Shown: positions 8,050 through 17,900 of the stretch, piece after piece
Layout: each line of letters begins with the position of its first letter
How positions within the stretch are numbered: the stretch's first letter is position 1
Source: an uncultured Massilia sp.
Lineage (GTDB): Bacteria; Pseudomonadota; Gammaproteobacteria; Burkholderiales; Burkholderiaceae
Length of the DNA stretch: 55,761 nucleotides
NCBI GenBank assembly: GCA_946886065.1
Contig: CAMPHU010000004.1
Location: 1-55,761 of the forward strand
Direction of reading: 5' to 3'
Program-made: the position numbers and the translations under genes
The notes under the pieces: generated by a model
Told to the model about the DNA's origin: nothing
Database searches by the model: none
Seen by the model: only the letters and a program-made list of their open reading frames with translations

Positions 8050-8598
8050 TCAGAACAGGGGAGCTTGTACCGGCCGCGGATCGGCGCCCGCGTCCCCGCT
8101 CAGCCGCCGCCAGGCCGCGAGCTTCTGCTCGAAGGACATGGCCATGTGCGCCGGAGAACTCGAGGGCAGCAGCACGGTGCGGTAGCCGTGGGCCGCGAAC
8201 TGCGGCGCGAACTTGCCCGATGCCTGGCCGTTGAAGCCCACCGTCTCCAGCCGCGGGCACAGCGCGCGCAGGCGCTCGAAGTCGTTGGCGGCCGGCTTGC
8301 GGATCGCGGAATCCAGGCTGCCCTCGCGCTCGCACGCGGCAAGCACGTCCCACAACCCCACGCCATGCGCCAGCAGGCGCGGCAGACGCTCGGCGTAAGG
8401 CAGAGAGGCCAGCTCCTCGCCGACCAGGGCGGACATCAGGCGCCAGAACTGGTTGCGCGGGTGGGCGTAATACTGCTGCGCGGCGAGCGAGGCGGCGCCG
8501 GGAAAGCTGCCGAGGACGAGGATGCGGATACCGGTATCGATCACCGGGGCCAGGCCGGTGAGCGTCGGGGAGCTTGGGATGTCGGTGGAATTCGGCAT
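8050..8598 (-). CDS. DNA-deoxyinosine glycosylase (uracil-DNA glycosylase superfamily)
   Basis: A 182-residue protein of the UDG superfamily branch that excises hypoxanthine produced by adenine deamination. The motif VLGSFPGAASLAAQQYYAHPRNQFWRL (residues about 31-57, quoted here only as landmarks GSFPG and HPRNQFW) and the C-terminal LLPSSSPAH motif are the conserved active-site elements of that branch. The enzyme starts base-excision repair in the cytoplasm. It is convergent with the desaturase gene, with 3 bases between the stops, and divergent context is absent. Assignment rests on motif recognition; related mismatch-specific glycosylases are the alternative. Confidence 0.85.
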   Translation of the reverse strand: MPNSTDIPSSPTLTGLAPVIDTGIRILVLGSFPGAASLAAQQYYAHPRNQFWRLMSALVGEELASLPYAERLPRLLAHGVGLWDVLAACEREGSLDSAIRKPAANDFERLRALCPRLETVGFNGQASGKFAPQFAAHGYRTVLLPSSSPAHMAMSFEQKLAAWRRLSGDAGADPRPVQAPLF

Positions 8599-8636
8599 GG
8601 AGGCATTGTAGCCCCCATGCCGCCGGGCCCGGATCA

Positions 8637-9239
8637 GTTATGGATGTACTTGCTGAACACGTCGGCGAAGTCGCGCTTGGTGTGCGTCTCCAGCATCGCC
8701 GCGTTCACGGCGGCCAGCAGTTCACCGAACTGCCCCGCCACGCCGCCGGCCGGCACCGCGTTCAGCTTGTGCATCGAAGCGGTGGCGTCCAGCGCGCGCA
8801 GGGCATTGTCGCGGCCGACCGCGTCGCGGTGCTGCTGCCTGCCGATCGAGATCAGGGCCTTGTAGATGTCCTTGACCTGTTCGATGTGGGATTTCTTCAC
8901 ATCGATGCTGAACGTCGTGTCGCCGGCGCTGAACTTGAGCTCGACGTCCATGTCCAGGGTGCCGGCGGTTTCGATGCTCACATTGGCGATGTGGGTGGAG
9001 GCGTAATCGTAGCGCTTGATCGAGCGCTTCGAGGACACGGCCGAGTCGCCGTCCACGTGGATCAGGGCCAGGTTGGTGAAGCAGTACTCGTCCTTCTTGC
9101 TCTTGATGAGGAAGAAGATCTGCTCCCCGTCTTCCGAGAACAGGTAGTCGTCGGCGTCGACCTTGTCGTAATCCTTGGGCGACACGATGACGCCGATATC
9201 GCTGATGCCGAGGGCCTCTGCGGCCAGCTTCTTGAACAT
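8637..9239 (-). CDS. Bacterial PH-domain protein (YvbH-like)
   Basis: A 200-residue protein with no signal peptide. The first 125 residues match the bacterial pleckstrin-homology family: FKKLAAEALGISDIG, DYDKVDADDYLFSEDGE, FFLIKSKKDEYCFTN and ALIHVDGDSAVSSKRSI. The C-terminal part, FGELLAAVNAAMLETHTKRDF, resembles the oligomerisation region that follows this domain in Bacillus YvbH. Cellular function is not established for the family. The gene is monocistronic and divergent from the TonB-dependent receptor gene, with 274 bases between starts. Confidence 0.8.
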
Positions 9240-9412
9240 GTCCAGACCTCCATCGCTGTGAAAGATAAAGATTTATACATGGAATGGTGCGTGCTGCGCC
9301 AGCGTCGAATGCAGGGGAAGGCCCAATTCATGCCGACGCAATATGTTGCTTGCCAACAACGCAAGAGTGACTTTTATGTCATTACATTTGTCAATTCACG
9401 GAGGCTTGGTCA

Positions 9413-9425
9413 AACTGCAAGTTTC
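9413..9425. promoter_or_regulatory. AAACT-N3-AGTTT dyad before the TonB-dependent receptor
   Basis: AAACT, GCA, AGTTT: a 5-3-5 inverted repeat 88 bases before the receptor ATG. The same architecture (AAACT-ACG-AGTTT) is present at 13195-13207 before the alpha-amylase gene. Shared spacing and arms suggest one regulator for both; the regulator is not encoded nearby. Confidence 0.55.
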
Positions 9426-9513
9426 GCTCATCCTGTCCATACAAACAGGCGCCGGGCGCATGACGCGTCCCGCCGGCAGCGAGTGACTTCTCTTCTAGGA
9501 TTGGACACCGACT

Positions 9514-11778
9514 ATGGATCAACGATTCAAGCACTCCCTGCTCGCCCTGGCCGTCGCCAGCGCCTTTCCCCTGCAGTACGCCGCCGCACAGGAAACCCCG
9601 CCCGCCGACGAAGCGCGCAAGCCCGGCCAGCTGGAAACCGTGATCGTGACCGCGCAGCGCCGCGCCGAGAACATCAAGGACGTGCCGATGTCCGTCGCCA
9701 CCGTGAAGGGCGAGAAGCTGGACGTGCTGACTTCCGGCGGCCAGGACATCCGCTTCCTGAGCGGCCGTTCGCCGTCGGTGTCGGTGGAATCGGACTATGG
9801 CCGCACCTTCCCGCGTTTCTACATCCGCGGCCTGGGCAACACCGACTTCGACCTGAACGCGTCCCAGCCGGTCGGCCTGGTGATGGACGACATCGTCCAG
9901 GAAAACCCGATGCTCAAGGGCTTCCCGGTATTCGACGTGGACCAGATCGAAGTGCTGCGCGGCCCGCAGGGCACCCTGTTCGGCCGTAACTCGCCGGCCG
10001 GCGTGATCAAGTTCGACTCGGCCAAGCCGGTGTTCCGCAAGGAAGGCTATGTCAACGTCGGCTTCGGCAAGGACCGCGTGCGCAACATCGAAGGCGCCAT
10101 CAACCTGCCGGCCAACGATGTCTTCGCCACCCGCATCTCGGTGCAGTCCCAGCACCGCGGCAACCGCGTGCACAACGACCGCCCGAACGCGCCGACCCGC
10201 GACTTCGAAGGCTACAAGGACAATGCCGGCCGCATCCAGTTCCTGCTCAAGCCGACCAAGGACTTCAGCGCGCTGCTCAACCTGCACGCCCGCGACATGG
10301 ACGGCAACGCCACCCTGTTCCGCGCGAATATCCTCAAGAAGGGTACCAACGAGCTGGTCGACAACTTCGACTACGATTCCTACCCGACCGACGGCCTCAA
10401 TACGCAAAGCCTGAAGAACAAGGGCGCCAGCCTGCGCCTGCGCTGGGATACGCCGGGCCTGAGCTTCCACTCGATCACCGGCTACGAGAAGCTGGAGTTC
10501 TTCAGCCGCGCCGACGTCGACGGCGGCTTCGGCGCCGTGTATGCGCCGCCGATGGGCCCGGGCTTCATCCCCTTCGTGGTGGAGACCGCCGACCTGGTGC
10601 CCGACCATAAGCAGCTGACCCAGGAATTCCGCGTCGAGTCCAACAACCAGGGCCCGCTGCAGTGGATCGCCGGCCTGTTCTACTTCGACGAACAGATCCA
10701 GATCGATTCGATCTCCTTCGACTCCCTGGCGCCGGGCAATCCGCAGAATTTCAACTACGCGACCCAGCAGCAGGACGCCAGGTCGTGGGCGGTGTTCGGC
10801 ACCGTCAACTACACCGTCACGGACGCGTTCAAGCTGCGCGCCGGCCTGCGCTACACCAAGGACAAGAAGGACTTCGTGGCGCGCCGTATCGAGACCGGCG
10901 GTTCGACCAACCTGCCGCTGCACGATTCGTCGAGCAACGTGAGCTGGGACCTGAGCGGCACCTACACGCTGAACAAGGACACCAACCTGTTCGGCCGCAT
11001 CGCGACCGGCTACCGCGCGGCATCGATGCAGGGCCGCCTGTTCGACCTGACCTCCCTGCCCTCGCAGGCCGACGCCGAGAAGATCGTGTCGGTGGAATTC
11101 GGCGTCAAGCAGGACCTGTTCGACCGCCGTGCGCGCATGTCGGCCACCGTGTTCGACTACCGCATGAAGGACAAGCAGCTGACCGCCGGTTCGGGCACCG
11201 TCAACATGAACCAGCTGGTCAACGCCGACAAGGTCACCGGCCGCGGCGTGGAACTGGACTTCCAGGCCAACCTGAGCGACGCCTGGAGCATGACCTTCGG
11301 CACCAGCTACAACGACACCGAGATCAAGGACCCGAACCTGTTCGTGCAGTCCTGCGGCAGCGGCTGCACCACCCTGGACCCGCGCCGCAATTTCACGGAT
11401 GCGAACGGCAATGTGATCGGTTCCGCGGCCATCATCGACGGCAACCCGCTGCCGCGCGCACCGAAGTGGCAGCACAACTTCACCCTGCGCTTCAGCCAGC
11501 CGCTGGGCAATGGCGAGATCTACGCTTTCACCGACTGGGCTTACCGCACCTCGTACAACTTCTTCCTGTATGAAGCGAGCGAGTACAAGGCGAAGGAACT
11601 GCTGGAAGGCGGCCTGCGCGTGGGCTACCGCTGGAATGAGGGCAAGTATGAAGTGGCGGCGTATGGCCGCAACATCACCGACCGTGTCCAGGCGCTGGGG
11701 GCGATCGACTTCAACAACCTGACCGGTATCGTCAACGAACCGCGCACGTATGGTGTGCAGTTCAAGGCGAGCTTCTAA
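9514..11778 (+). CDS. TonB-dependent outer-membrane receptor
   Basis: A 754-residue outer-membrane active transporter. It has a signal peptide (cleavage near AAAQ-ET), a TonB box region LETVIVTAQRR (about 41-51), a plug domain with PRFYIRGLGN and VDQIEVLRGPQGTLFGRNSPAGVI, and a 22-strand-type barrel ending in a terminal phenylalanine (KASF), the signal for barrel insertion. No N-terminal signalling domain is present, so it is not an obvious sigma-factor-linked receptor. The substrate is not encoded in its sequence in a readable way, but the facing alpha-amylase gene with the same promoter dyad suggests maltodextrins or another alpha-glucan product. Confidence 0.93.
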   Translation: MDQRFKHSLLALAVASAFPLQYAAAQETPPADEARKPGQLETVIVTAQRRAENIKDVPMSVATVKGEKLDVLTSGGQDIRFLSGRSPSVSVESDYGRTFPRFYIRGLGNTDFDLNASQPVGLVMDDIVQENPMLKGFPVFDVDQIEVLRGPQGTLFGRNSPAGVIKFDSAKPVFRKEGYVNVGFGKDRVRNIEGAINLPANDVFATRISVQSQHRGNRVHNDRPNAPTRDFEGYKDNAGRIQFLLKPTKDFSALLNLHARDMDGNATLFRANILKKGTNELVDNFDYDSYPTDGLNTQSLKNKGASLRLRWDTPGLSFHSITGYEKLEFFSRADVDGGFGAVYAPPMGPGFIPFVVETADLVPDHKQLTQEFRVESNNQGPLQWIAGLFYFDEQIQIDSISFDSLAPGNPQNFNYATQQQDARSWAVFGTVNYTVTDAFKLRAGLRYTKDKKDFVARRIETGGSTNLPLHDSSSNVSWDLSGTYTLNKDTNLFGRIATGYRAASMQGRLFDLTSLPSQADAEKIVSVEFGVKQDLFDRRARMSATVFDYRMKDKQLTAGSGTVNMNQLVNADKVTGRGVELDFQANLSDAWSMTFGTSYNDTEIKDPNLFVQSCGSGCTTLDPRRNFTDANGNVIGSAAIIDGNPLPRAPKWQHNFTLRFSQPLGNGEIYAFTDWAYRTSYNFFLYEASEYKAKELLEGGLRVGYRWNEGKYEVAAYGRNITDRVQALGAIDFNNLTGIVNEPRTYGVQFKASF

Positions 11779-11799
11779 GCATCCGTAGCAGCTAGCTTC

Positions 11800-11838
11800 A
11801 AAACCGTCGTTCCAGCCTGCGCCGGAACGACGGTTTTT
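11800..11838 (+). terminator. Intrinsic terminator after the TonB-dependent receptor
   Basis: A perfect 14-bp stem (11800-11813 with 11824-11837), 10-base loop, continuing into a T run on the plus strand; A residues at the base also give a T run on the minus strand, so it may serve the convergent alpha-amylase gene too. Confidence 0.9.
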
Positions 11839-11868
11839 CTTTTAACTTAAAAAATTACGCATAGCGGC

Positions 11869-13143
11869 TTACTTCATCCACACCGCGTAATTCGTCCCCG
11901 ACGTCTGCAAGGTCCACCCCGCCCCCGGGCTCCAGCTGTTCGGCCCGATCTTCATCGCCAGCTGGCGCGTGCTGCCCGTGATAATGGCCGCATACAGCCC
12001 CTGCGTCGCCTGCTGGATCGCCACCGCCGAGGTCGAATGCACCCCGGCCGCCTTGCGCGCCGCCATCAGCGCGGCAATCGGCGTCTTCAGTCCCCAGTTG
12101 TAGATGTGCGGGTAGTACACGGTCGGAATGCCGGGATGGCTGAGGATGTAGGCATAGCCCTGCATCACCGCGCCGCACGGCACCGGCCAGTGGTTCTGTC
12201 CGCTGCCGCAGCTTTCCGACGGCCCGGTGTCGTGGTTGTCCACGAAGGTCACCGACATCGCCGGCCACCAGCCCAGCGCGCCTTGCGGCTTGCCCTGCGC
12301 ATCCTTCAGGCGCCAGTAGTTGCCGTTCGCGAGCGCGTCGTTCAGCAGCCCCTTGGTGGTGAAGTCGAAGGCGCCGCAGCTGTTGTTGGTGCCGTTAATC
12401 CAGTTCATGATCGCCTGGCGGTGCGGATTGACGTCGTTCAGGTTCAGGTCCGTCCACAGTTCGCCCACGCAGAACTCGGCGCCGAAGGCGTTCGCGTACT
12501 GCCCGGCATAGCTGGCGCCGAAGCCCTTCACATAGTCGAAGCGCAGGCCGCTGAAACCCACCGGCTTGATCGTGGAGTTGAGCCAGGTGGTGATGCCGTT
12601 CTGGACCTCGCCCACGTTGCGGTGGTCGAGGTCGCGCGCGGCGCCGAAGCCGTCGCCGCTGTCGGCGTTGCCCAGGCCGCAGTTGCATTCGTCGTTGTTG
12701 ACGATGGCCCAGGTGGTCCAGTTGGGATTGGTGAGGTCGGACCAGCCGGTGGTGCCCACGCGGTGGTTGACCACGACGTCGGCCACCGCCTTGATGCCGT
12801 TGTTGGTGAAGGCGCGCACCACGTTGGTCAGCTCGGCCGAGCTGCCGTATTTCGAGTTCAGGTTGTTCAGCTGGCGCGGCATGTAGCCTTCGACCGCGCC
12901 GGAATCCGATGGCGGCGGGAACCAGACGTGGGTGATGCCCATGCCCTTGAGGTCGGATACGTTGTTGAGCAGGGTGTTGTACCAGTTCGGGTTGCTGTAG
13001 CGGGCAGAGTTCCAGTGGAAGCCCTGCAGCAGGACAGCCTGGCTGTTGCCGGATTGGGCCGGCGGGGTGGCGGCGCCGGCCTGCATGGACAGTGCCAGGA
13101 TGGTCATTGCAAGCATGGCGCTGAGGCGCGTTTTTTTCTGCAT
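11869..13143 (-). CDS. Secreted alpha-amylase (glycoside hydrolase family 13)
   Basis: A 424-residue extracellular enzyme that cuts alpha-1,4 bonds in starch. The signal peptide ends near AGAA-TP (about residue 25). All GH13 regions are present: DVVVNH (122-127), GLRFDYVKG with nucleophile Asp203, GELW with acid/base Glu228, and FVDNHD with Asp305. A C-terminal beta domain closes the protein. There is no separate starch-binding module. Paired cysteines (CNC, SCG, ESCG, VPCG) suggest disulfides. The gene is convergent with the TonB-dependent receptor gene, and both promoters contain the same dyad, so it probably supplies the sugar which that receptor imports. Confidence 0.95.
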   Translation of the reverse strand: MQKKTRLSAMLAMTILALSMQAGAATPPAQSGNSQAVLLQGFHWNSARYSNPNWYNTLLNNVSDLKGMGITHVWFPPPSDSGAVEGYMPRQLNNLNSKYGSSAELTNVVRAFTNNGIKAVADVVVNHRVGTTGWSDLTNPNWTTWAIVNNDECNCGLGNADSGDGFGAARDLDHRNVGEVQNGITTWLNSTIKPVGFSGLRFDYVKGFGASYAGQYANAFGAEFCVGELWTDLNLNDVNPHRQAIMNWINGTNNSCGAFDFTTKGLLNDALANGNYWRLKDAQGKPQGALGWWPAMSVTFVDNHDTGPSESCGSGQNHWPVPCGAVMQGYAYILSHPGIPTVYYPHIYNWGLKTPIAALMAARKAAGVHSTSAVAIQQATQGLYAAIITGSTRQLAMKIGPNSWSPGAGWTLQTSGTNYAVWMK

Positions 13144-13193
13144 GTCTCCTCCGAGAGTGGTCGTACGTTGGCGGTGATTCCTTCAAAAAATCA

Positions 13194-13208
13194 GAAACTA
13201 CGAGTTTC
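13194..13208. promoter_or_regulatory. GAAACT-N3-AGTTTC dyad before alpha-amylase
   Basis: A perfect 6-3-6 inverted repeat 51 bases before the amylase start. Its core AAACT-N3-AGTTT equals the dyad at 9413-9425. Two more half-sites follow upstream inside GTAG-N5-CTAC repeats (13228-13240 and 13325-13337), so the promoter may have several operator sites. Confidence 0.6.
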
Positions 13209-13227
13209 TTTGTTACACGAACATTAG

Positions 13228-13337
13228 GTAGCTAAACTACTCGCTTGCCGTCAATACGCATCGGCTAGCAGGGCGATTCTGTCGTTTACTGATCAAGCGT
13301 GTCAAACGAATTCAACAGCTTTATGTAGTTTCGCTAC
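13228..13337. repeat. Two GTAG-N5-CTAC inverted repeats in the amylase upstream region
   Basis: GTAG-CTAAA-CTAC at 13228-13240 and GTAG-TTTCG-CTAC at 13325-13337. The spacers contain the AAACT and AGTTT half-sites, in opposite orientations. They are 97 bases apart, so looping between them is possible. No other function is seen in this A+T-richer stretch. Confidence 0.45.
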
Positions 13338-13368
13338 TTCTGCACCAATGTCCGAATCGCTTGGCCAT

Positions 13369-13402
13369 AAAAAAAGCGGCGGGCGCTTTCGCGCGCCGCC
13401 GC
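13369..13402 (-). terminator. Intrinsic terminator of the RND efflux operon
   Basis: On the minus strand a G+C-rich stem (13376-13386 with 13391-13402, TTTC/GAAA loop, one small bulge) is followed by seven T (A residues at 13369-13375). It lies 35 bases after the outer-membrane channel stop codon. Confidence 0.85.
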
Positions 13403-13437
13403 AAGGGCAAGCAATGCCAAGGGGAGAAAAATCGCGA

Positions 13438-14931
13438 TCAGTTCCGGGCCAGGGCCTGCCCTTCCACGCCGGCGCCGTCCCAGCCGCCGCCCAGCGCGCG
13501 GATCAGGGCCACCGTCGTCACCGCCCGGTTGCCGCGCAGCTGGACCGCCGTGCGTTCGACCGCGGCCAGGTTGCGCTGGGCGTCGAGCAGCTCCAGGTAG
13601 CTCGAGCGTCCGGCGTCGTAGAGCTTTTGCGCCAGGTCCGCCGAGCGGCGCGCCGACACCAGGGCGGCGTCGATCTGCTCGCCCTGTCCCGCCAGGATGC
13701 GCAGGCCGGCCAGGTTGTCTTCCACTTCGGCGAAGGCGTTCAGGACGTTCTGGCGGTAGGTGCCCACCGACTCCTCGAGCGCGGCTTCGCTGCGGATCAC
13801 GTTGTTGCGGTTGCGGCCGCCGTCGATCAGGGGCATGGCCAGCAGCGCACCGGTCACCCACGAACGGCTGCTCCACTTGAACACTTCGGAGAAGGTGCCT
13901 CCGATGCCGCCGCCGGCCGCGCTCAGGGTCAGCGCCGGGAACATGGCGCCGCGCGCCACGCCGATGCGGGCGTTCGCCGCTTCCATCGTGCGCTGGGCGG
14001 CCACGATGTCGGGACGGCGTTCCAGCAGCGAGGACGGCAGGCCGGCCGGGATCGTCGGCATCAGGGTCGAATCCAGCAGCGGGCTCGGGCCGGCCACGTA
14101 GTCGGCCGCCGGCTTGCCCAGCAGGACCGCGAGCTGGTGCTCGGTGGTGGCGCGCTGGCGCTGCAGGCCGATGGCCTCGGCGCGCGCCGTGGCCAGCTCG
14201 GTGCGGGCGCGCGACAGGTCGAACTCGCCGATGTCGCCCAGGTCGAAGCGGCGCTGGGTGACCTTGACGCTTTCCTCGCGCAGGCCGACGGTGCGGTTCA
14301 CGGTCTCGAGTTCCGCGTCCAGGGCGCGCAGCCGGAAGTAGGTCTGGGCCACGTCCGCCTGCAGCGACAGGAGCACGGAACGGAAGTTGGCTTCCGACGT
14401 CGCCGCATCGCTGCGCGCCGCCGACACGCCGGCCGCCACGCGGCCGAACAGGTCGACTTCGTAGCTGGCCGTGAGGCTGGCGTTGTAGCTGGTCTGGGCC
14501 GGGGTCGGCGTGCCCTGCGGCAGGTTCGCCTCCAGCGGCGCCGGACGGGCGCGCTGGGCGCCGATGCCCACACCCACCTGCGGCAGGCGGTCGGCATTGG
14601 CGATGCCGGCGATGGCGCGCGCCTGCTTGACGCGGGCGGCCGCCACGGCCAGGTTGGCGTTGTTGGCCGTGGCTTCGTCGATCAGCGCGGTGAGCGCGGA
14701 ATCGTTGAAAGCCAGCCACCACTGGCCGCGCGGCTGCTGTTCCGCCGGCTGCGCCGGCTTCCAGCGCGAGCCTTCGATGCCGGCGACTTCAGCGGCGGCC
14801 TGCGGAGTCTGCGATTCGCGGAAGGCCGTCGGGGTGGCGACCTGCGGCTGCTTGAATTCCGGGGTGGCGCAGGCCGTCAGGATCAAGGCCGCGAGCAGCG
14901 GGGCCACGCCTTTAGCAATCATGTTTTTCAT
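13438..14931 (-). CDS. Outer-membrane efflux channel lipoprotein (OprN/OpcM/NodT type)
   Basis: A 497-residue TolC-like channel, third gene of an RND pump operon. The start at 14931 puts the lipobox LILTAC (cysteine at about residue 21) behind the signal segment. Two outer-membrane-factor repeats follow, with hallmarks GWEL-like SYEVDLFGRV, the paired ARTELATARAEAIG and VGTYRQNVLNAFAEVEDNL. Homologues form trimers that span the outer membrane and periplasm and accept drugs from the inner-membrane pump. Its start lies 1 base after the RND stop, with the ribosome site AAGGAG inside the end of that gene, showing translational coupling. Confidence 0.93.
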   Translation of the reverse strand: MKNMIAKGVAPLLAALILTACATPEFKQPQVATPTAFRESQTPQAAAEVAGIEGSRWKPAQPAEQQPRGQWWLAFNDSALTALIDEATANNANLAVAAARVKQARAIAGIANADRLPQVGVGIGAQRARPAPLEANLPQGTPTPAQTSYNASLTASYEVDLFGRVAAGVSAARSDAATSEANFRSVLLSLQADVAQTYFRLRALDAELETVNRTVGLREESVKVTQRRFDLGDIGEFDLSRARTELATARAEAIGLQRQRATTEHQLAVLLGKPAADYVAGPSPLLDSTLMPTIPAGLPSSLLERRPDIVAAQRTMEAANARIGVARGAMFPALTLSAAGGGIGGTFSEVFKWSSRSWVTGALLAMPLIDGGRNRNNVIRSEAALEESVGTYRQNVLNAFAEVEDNLAGLRILAGQGEQIDAALVSARRSADLAQKLYDAGRSSYLELLDAQRNLAAVERTAVQLRGNRAVTTVALIRALGGGWDGAGVEGQALARN

Positions 14932-14932
14932 C

Positions 14933-17900
14933 TTAATGCACTCCTTCCGTGCCATGCGCAGCCACGTGGGCATGGGCAGGTTTTTCGAAACGCTTGGCCA
15001 GCATGCGCAGCAGCACGTAGAACAGCGGGGTCAGGAACAGGCCGAAGAAGGTCACCCCCAGCATGCCCGAGAACACTGCGATACCGATGGCGTGGCGCAT
15101 CTCCGCACCGGCGCCGCTCGAGAACACCAGCGGGATCACGCCGGCGATGAAGGCGATCGAGGTCATCAGGATCGGACGCAGGCGCAGGCGGGAAGCTTCC
15201 AGCGCGGCGTCGATCACGCTGCGGCCGTGGTCTTCCAGCTCGCGGGCGAACTCCACGATCAGGATCGCGTTCTTCGAGGCCAGGCCCACCAGCACGAACA
15301 GGGCGATCTGGGTGAAGACGTTGTTGTCGCCACCGGTCAGCTTCACGCCGATCAGCGCGCACAGGATCGACATCGGCACGATCAGGATCACCGACAGCGG
15401 CAGGGTCCAGCTCTCGTACTGGGCGGCCAGCACCAGGAACACCAGCAGCACGCACAGCGGGAACACGTAGATCATGGTGTTGCCGGCCAGGATGTCCTGG
15501 TAGGTCAGCTCGGTCCACTCGTAGCTGATCCCTTTCGGCAGCACTTCCGCGGCGATCTTCTCCATCGCGGCCTGGGCCTGGCCCGAGGACACGCCCGGCG
15601 CCGGTCCGCCATTCAGCTCGGCGGCGACATAGCCGTTGTAGCGCTGCACGCGGTCCGGGCCATAGGCATCCTTGATGCGCATGAGCGAGGACAGCGGGAT
15701 CATCTCGCCCTTGTCGTTGCGGACCTTGAGCTGCTCGATCTGCTCGGGATGCGAGCGGAACTGCGCGTCCGCCTGCACACGCACCTGGTAGGTGCGGCCG
15801 AACTGGTTGAAGTCGTTCACGTACATCGAGCCCAGGTTGACCTGCAGGGCCTGGTTGATCTCGGCCAGCGACACGCCCAGCTGCTTGGCTTTGACGCGGT
15901 CGATGTCGGCAAACAGCTGCGGCACATTGATCTGGAAGCTGGAGAACACGCCCGCCAGTTCCGGGGTCTGCCAGGCCTTGGCCTGCAGCGCCTGCATCGC
16001 CTTGTTCAGTTCATCGTAGCCGAGGTTGCCGCGGTCTTCGATCATCATCTTGAAGCCGCCGGTGGTGCCCAGGCCGTTGACCGGCGGGGGCGACAGCACC
16101 AGCACGAAGGCGTCTTCGACGGCGCCCATGCGCTTGTTGATCTCGGCCGCGATGGCGTCGGCGCTCATCGATTTATCCTTGCGCTGGTCGAACGGCGCCA
16201 GGGTGGTGAACACGATGCCGGCGTTCGGCGCATTGGTGAAGCCGTTGATCGACAGGCCCGGGAAGGCGACCGAGGATTCCACGCCCGGGATCTCCTTGGC
16301 GATCGCGGACATCTTGCGGATCACGGCGTCGGTGCGGTCCAGCGATGCGGCGTCGGGCAGCTGGGCGAAGCCGATCAGGTAGGCCTTGTCCTGCTGCGGC
16401 ACGAAGCCCGGAGGCACGGCCTTGAACATGAACACACCGGCCACGGCGAGCAGCGCGTAGACGCCCAGGGCGGCGGTCTTGCGGCGCAGGACGCCCTTCA
16501 CGCCCACTTCGTACTGGTGCGACGAACGGCTGAAGAAGCGGTTGAAGGCGGCGAAGAAGCGGCCGAACACGGCGTCGATCATGCGCGTCAGGCGGTCCTT
16601 CGGCGCGTTGTGCGGCTGCAGCAGCGAGGCTGCCAGGGCCGGGGCCAGGGTCAGCGAGGCGAAGGCCGAGATCACGGTCGAGATCGCGATGGTCAGGGCG
16701 AACTGGCGGTAGAACTGGCCGGTCAGGCCCGAGACGAAGGCGATCGGGACGAACACGGCGCACAGCACCAGCGCGATCGCGATGATCGGGCCGCTGACTT
16801 CCTTCATCGCCTGGATGGTCGCGTCGCGCGGCGACAGGCCGCCCGCGATGTTGCGCTCGACGTTCTCCACCACCACGATGGCGTCGTCGACCACGATGCC
16901 GATCGCCAGCACCAGGCCGAACAGCGACAAGGTGTTGATCGAGAAGCCGAAGCCCAGCATCACGGCAAAGGTGCCCACCACCGAGACCGGCACGGCCAGC
17001 AGCGGAATGACGGAAGCGCGCCAGGTCTGCAGGAACACGATCACCACCAGGGCCACCAGCGCCACCGCTTCCAGCAGGGTATGGATGACGGAGTCGATCG
17101 ATTCGCGCACGAACTGGGTCGGGTCGTAGACGATGCTGTAGGCGACGCCTTTCGGGAAGTCCTTGGACAGTTCTTCCATCTTGGCGCGCACGTCGGCGGA
17201 CAACTGCAGGTCGTTCGCGCCCGGCGCGGCGAAGATCGGGACCGCGACCGCCGACTTGTTGTTCAGCAGCGAGCGCAGCGCGTACGAGCTGGAGCCCAGT
17301 TCGATGCGCGCCACGTCCTTCAGCAGGGTGGTGCCGCCGTCGGCGTTGGTCTTGAGGACGATGTTGCCGAAGTCCTCGGTCGACTGCAGGCGGCCCTGGG
17401 TATTCAGGGTCAGCTGGAAGTCGGCGTCCTTGGCCGGCCCCTGGCCGACCACGCCGGCCGCGACCTGCACGTTCTGCTCGCGGATCGCGGCGACCACGTC
17501 GCCGGCGGTCAGGTTGCGGGCGGCGACCTTCTGCGGGTCGAGCCAGACGCGCATGGCGTAGTCGCCCGAACCGAAGATCTGCACTTCGCCCATGCCCTTG
17601 ATGCGGGCCAGCTGGTCCTTGACGTTCAGCACCGCGTAGTTGCGCAGGTACAGGTCGTCATAGCTGCCGTCGGGCGAGTTCAGGTGGACCACCATGGTCA
17701 GGTTGGGCGAGGCCTTCACCGTGGTGACGCCGATCTGGCGCACCTCTTCCGGCAGGCGCGGCAGCGCGCGCTGCACGCGGTTCTGCACCGCGGTCTCGGC
17801 CTGCTCGACGTCGGTGCCGATCTTGAAGGTCACGGTCAGCGCCAGCGCGCCGTCCGAGGTGTTTTGCGAGGACATGTAGAGCATGTCCTCGACGCCGTTG

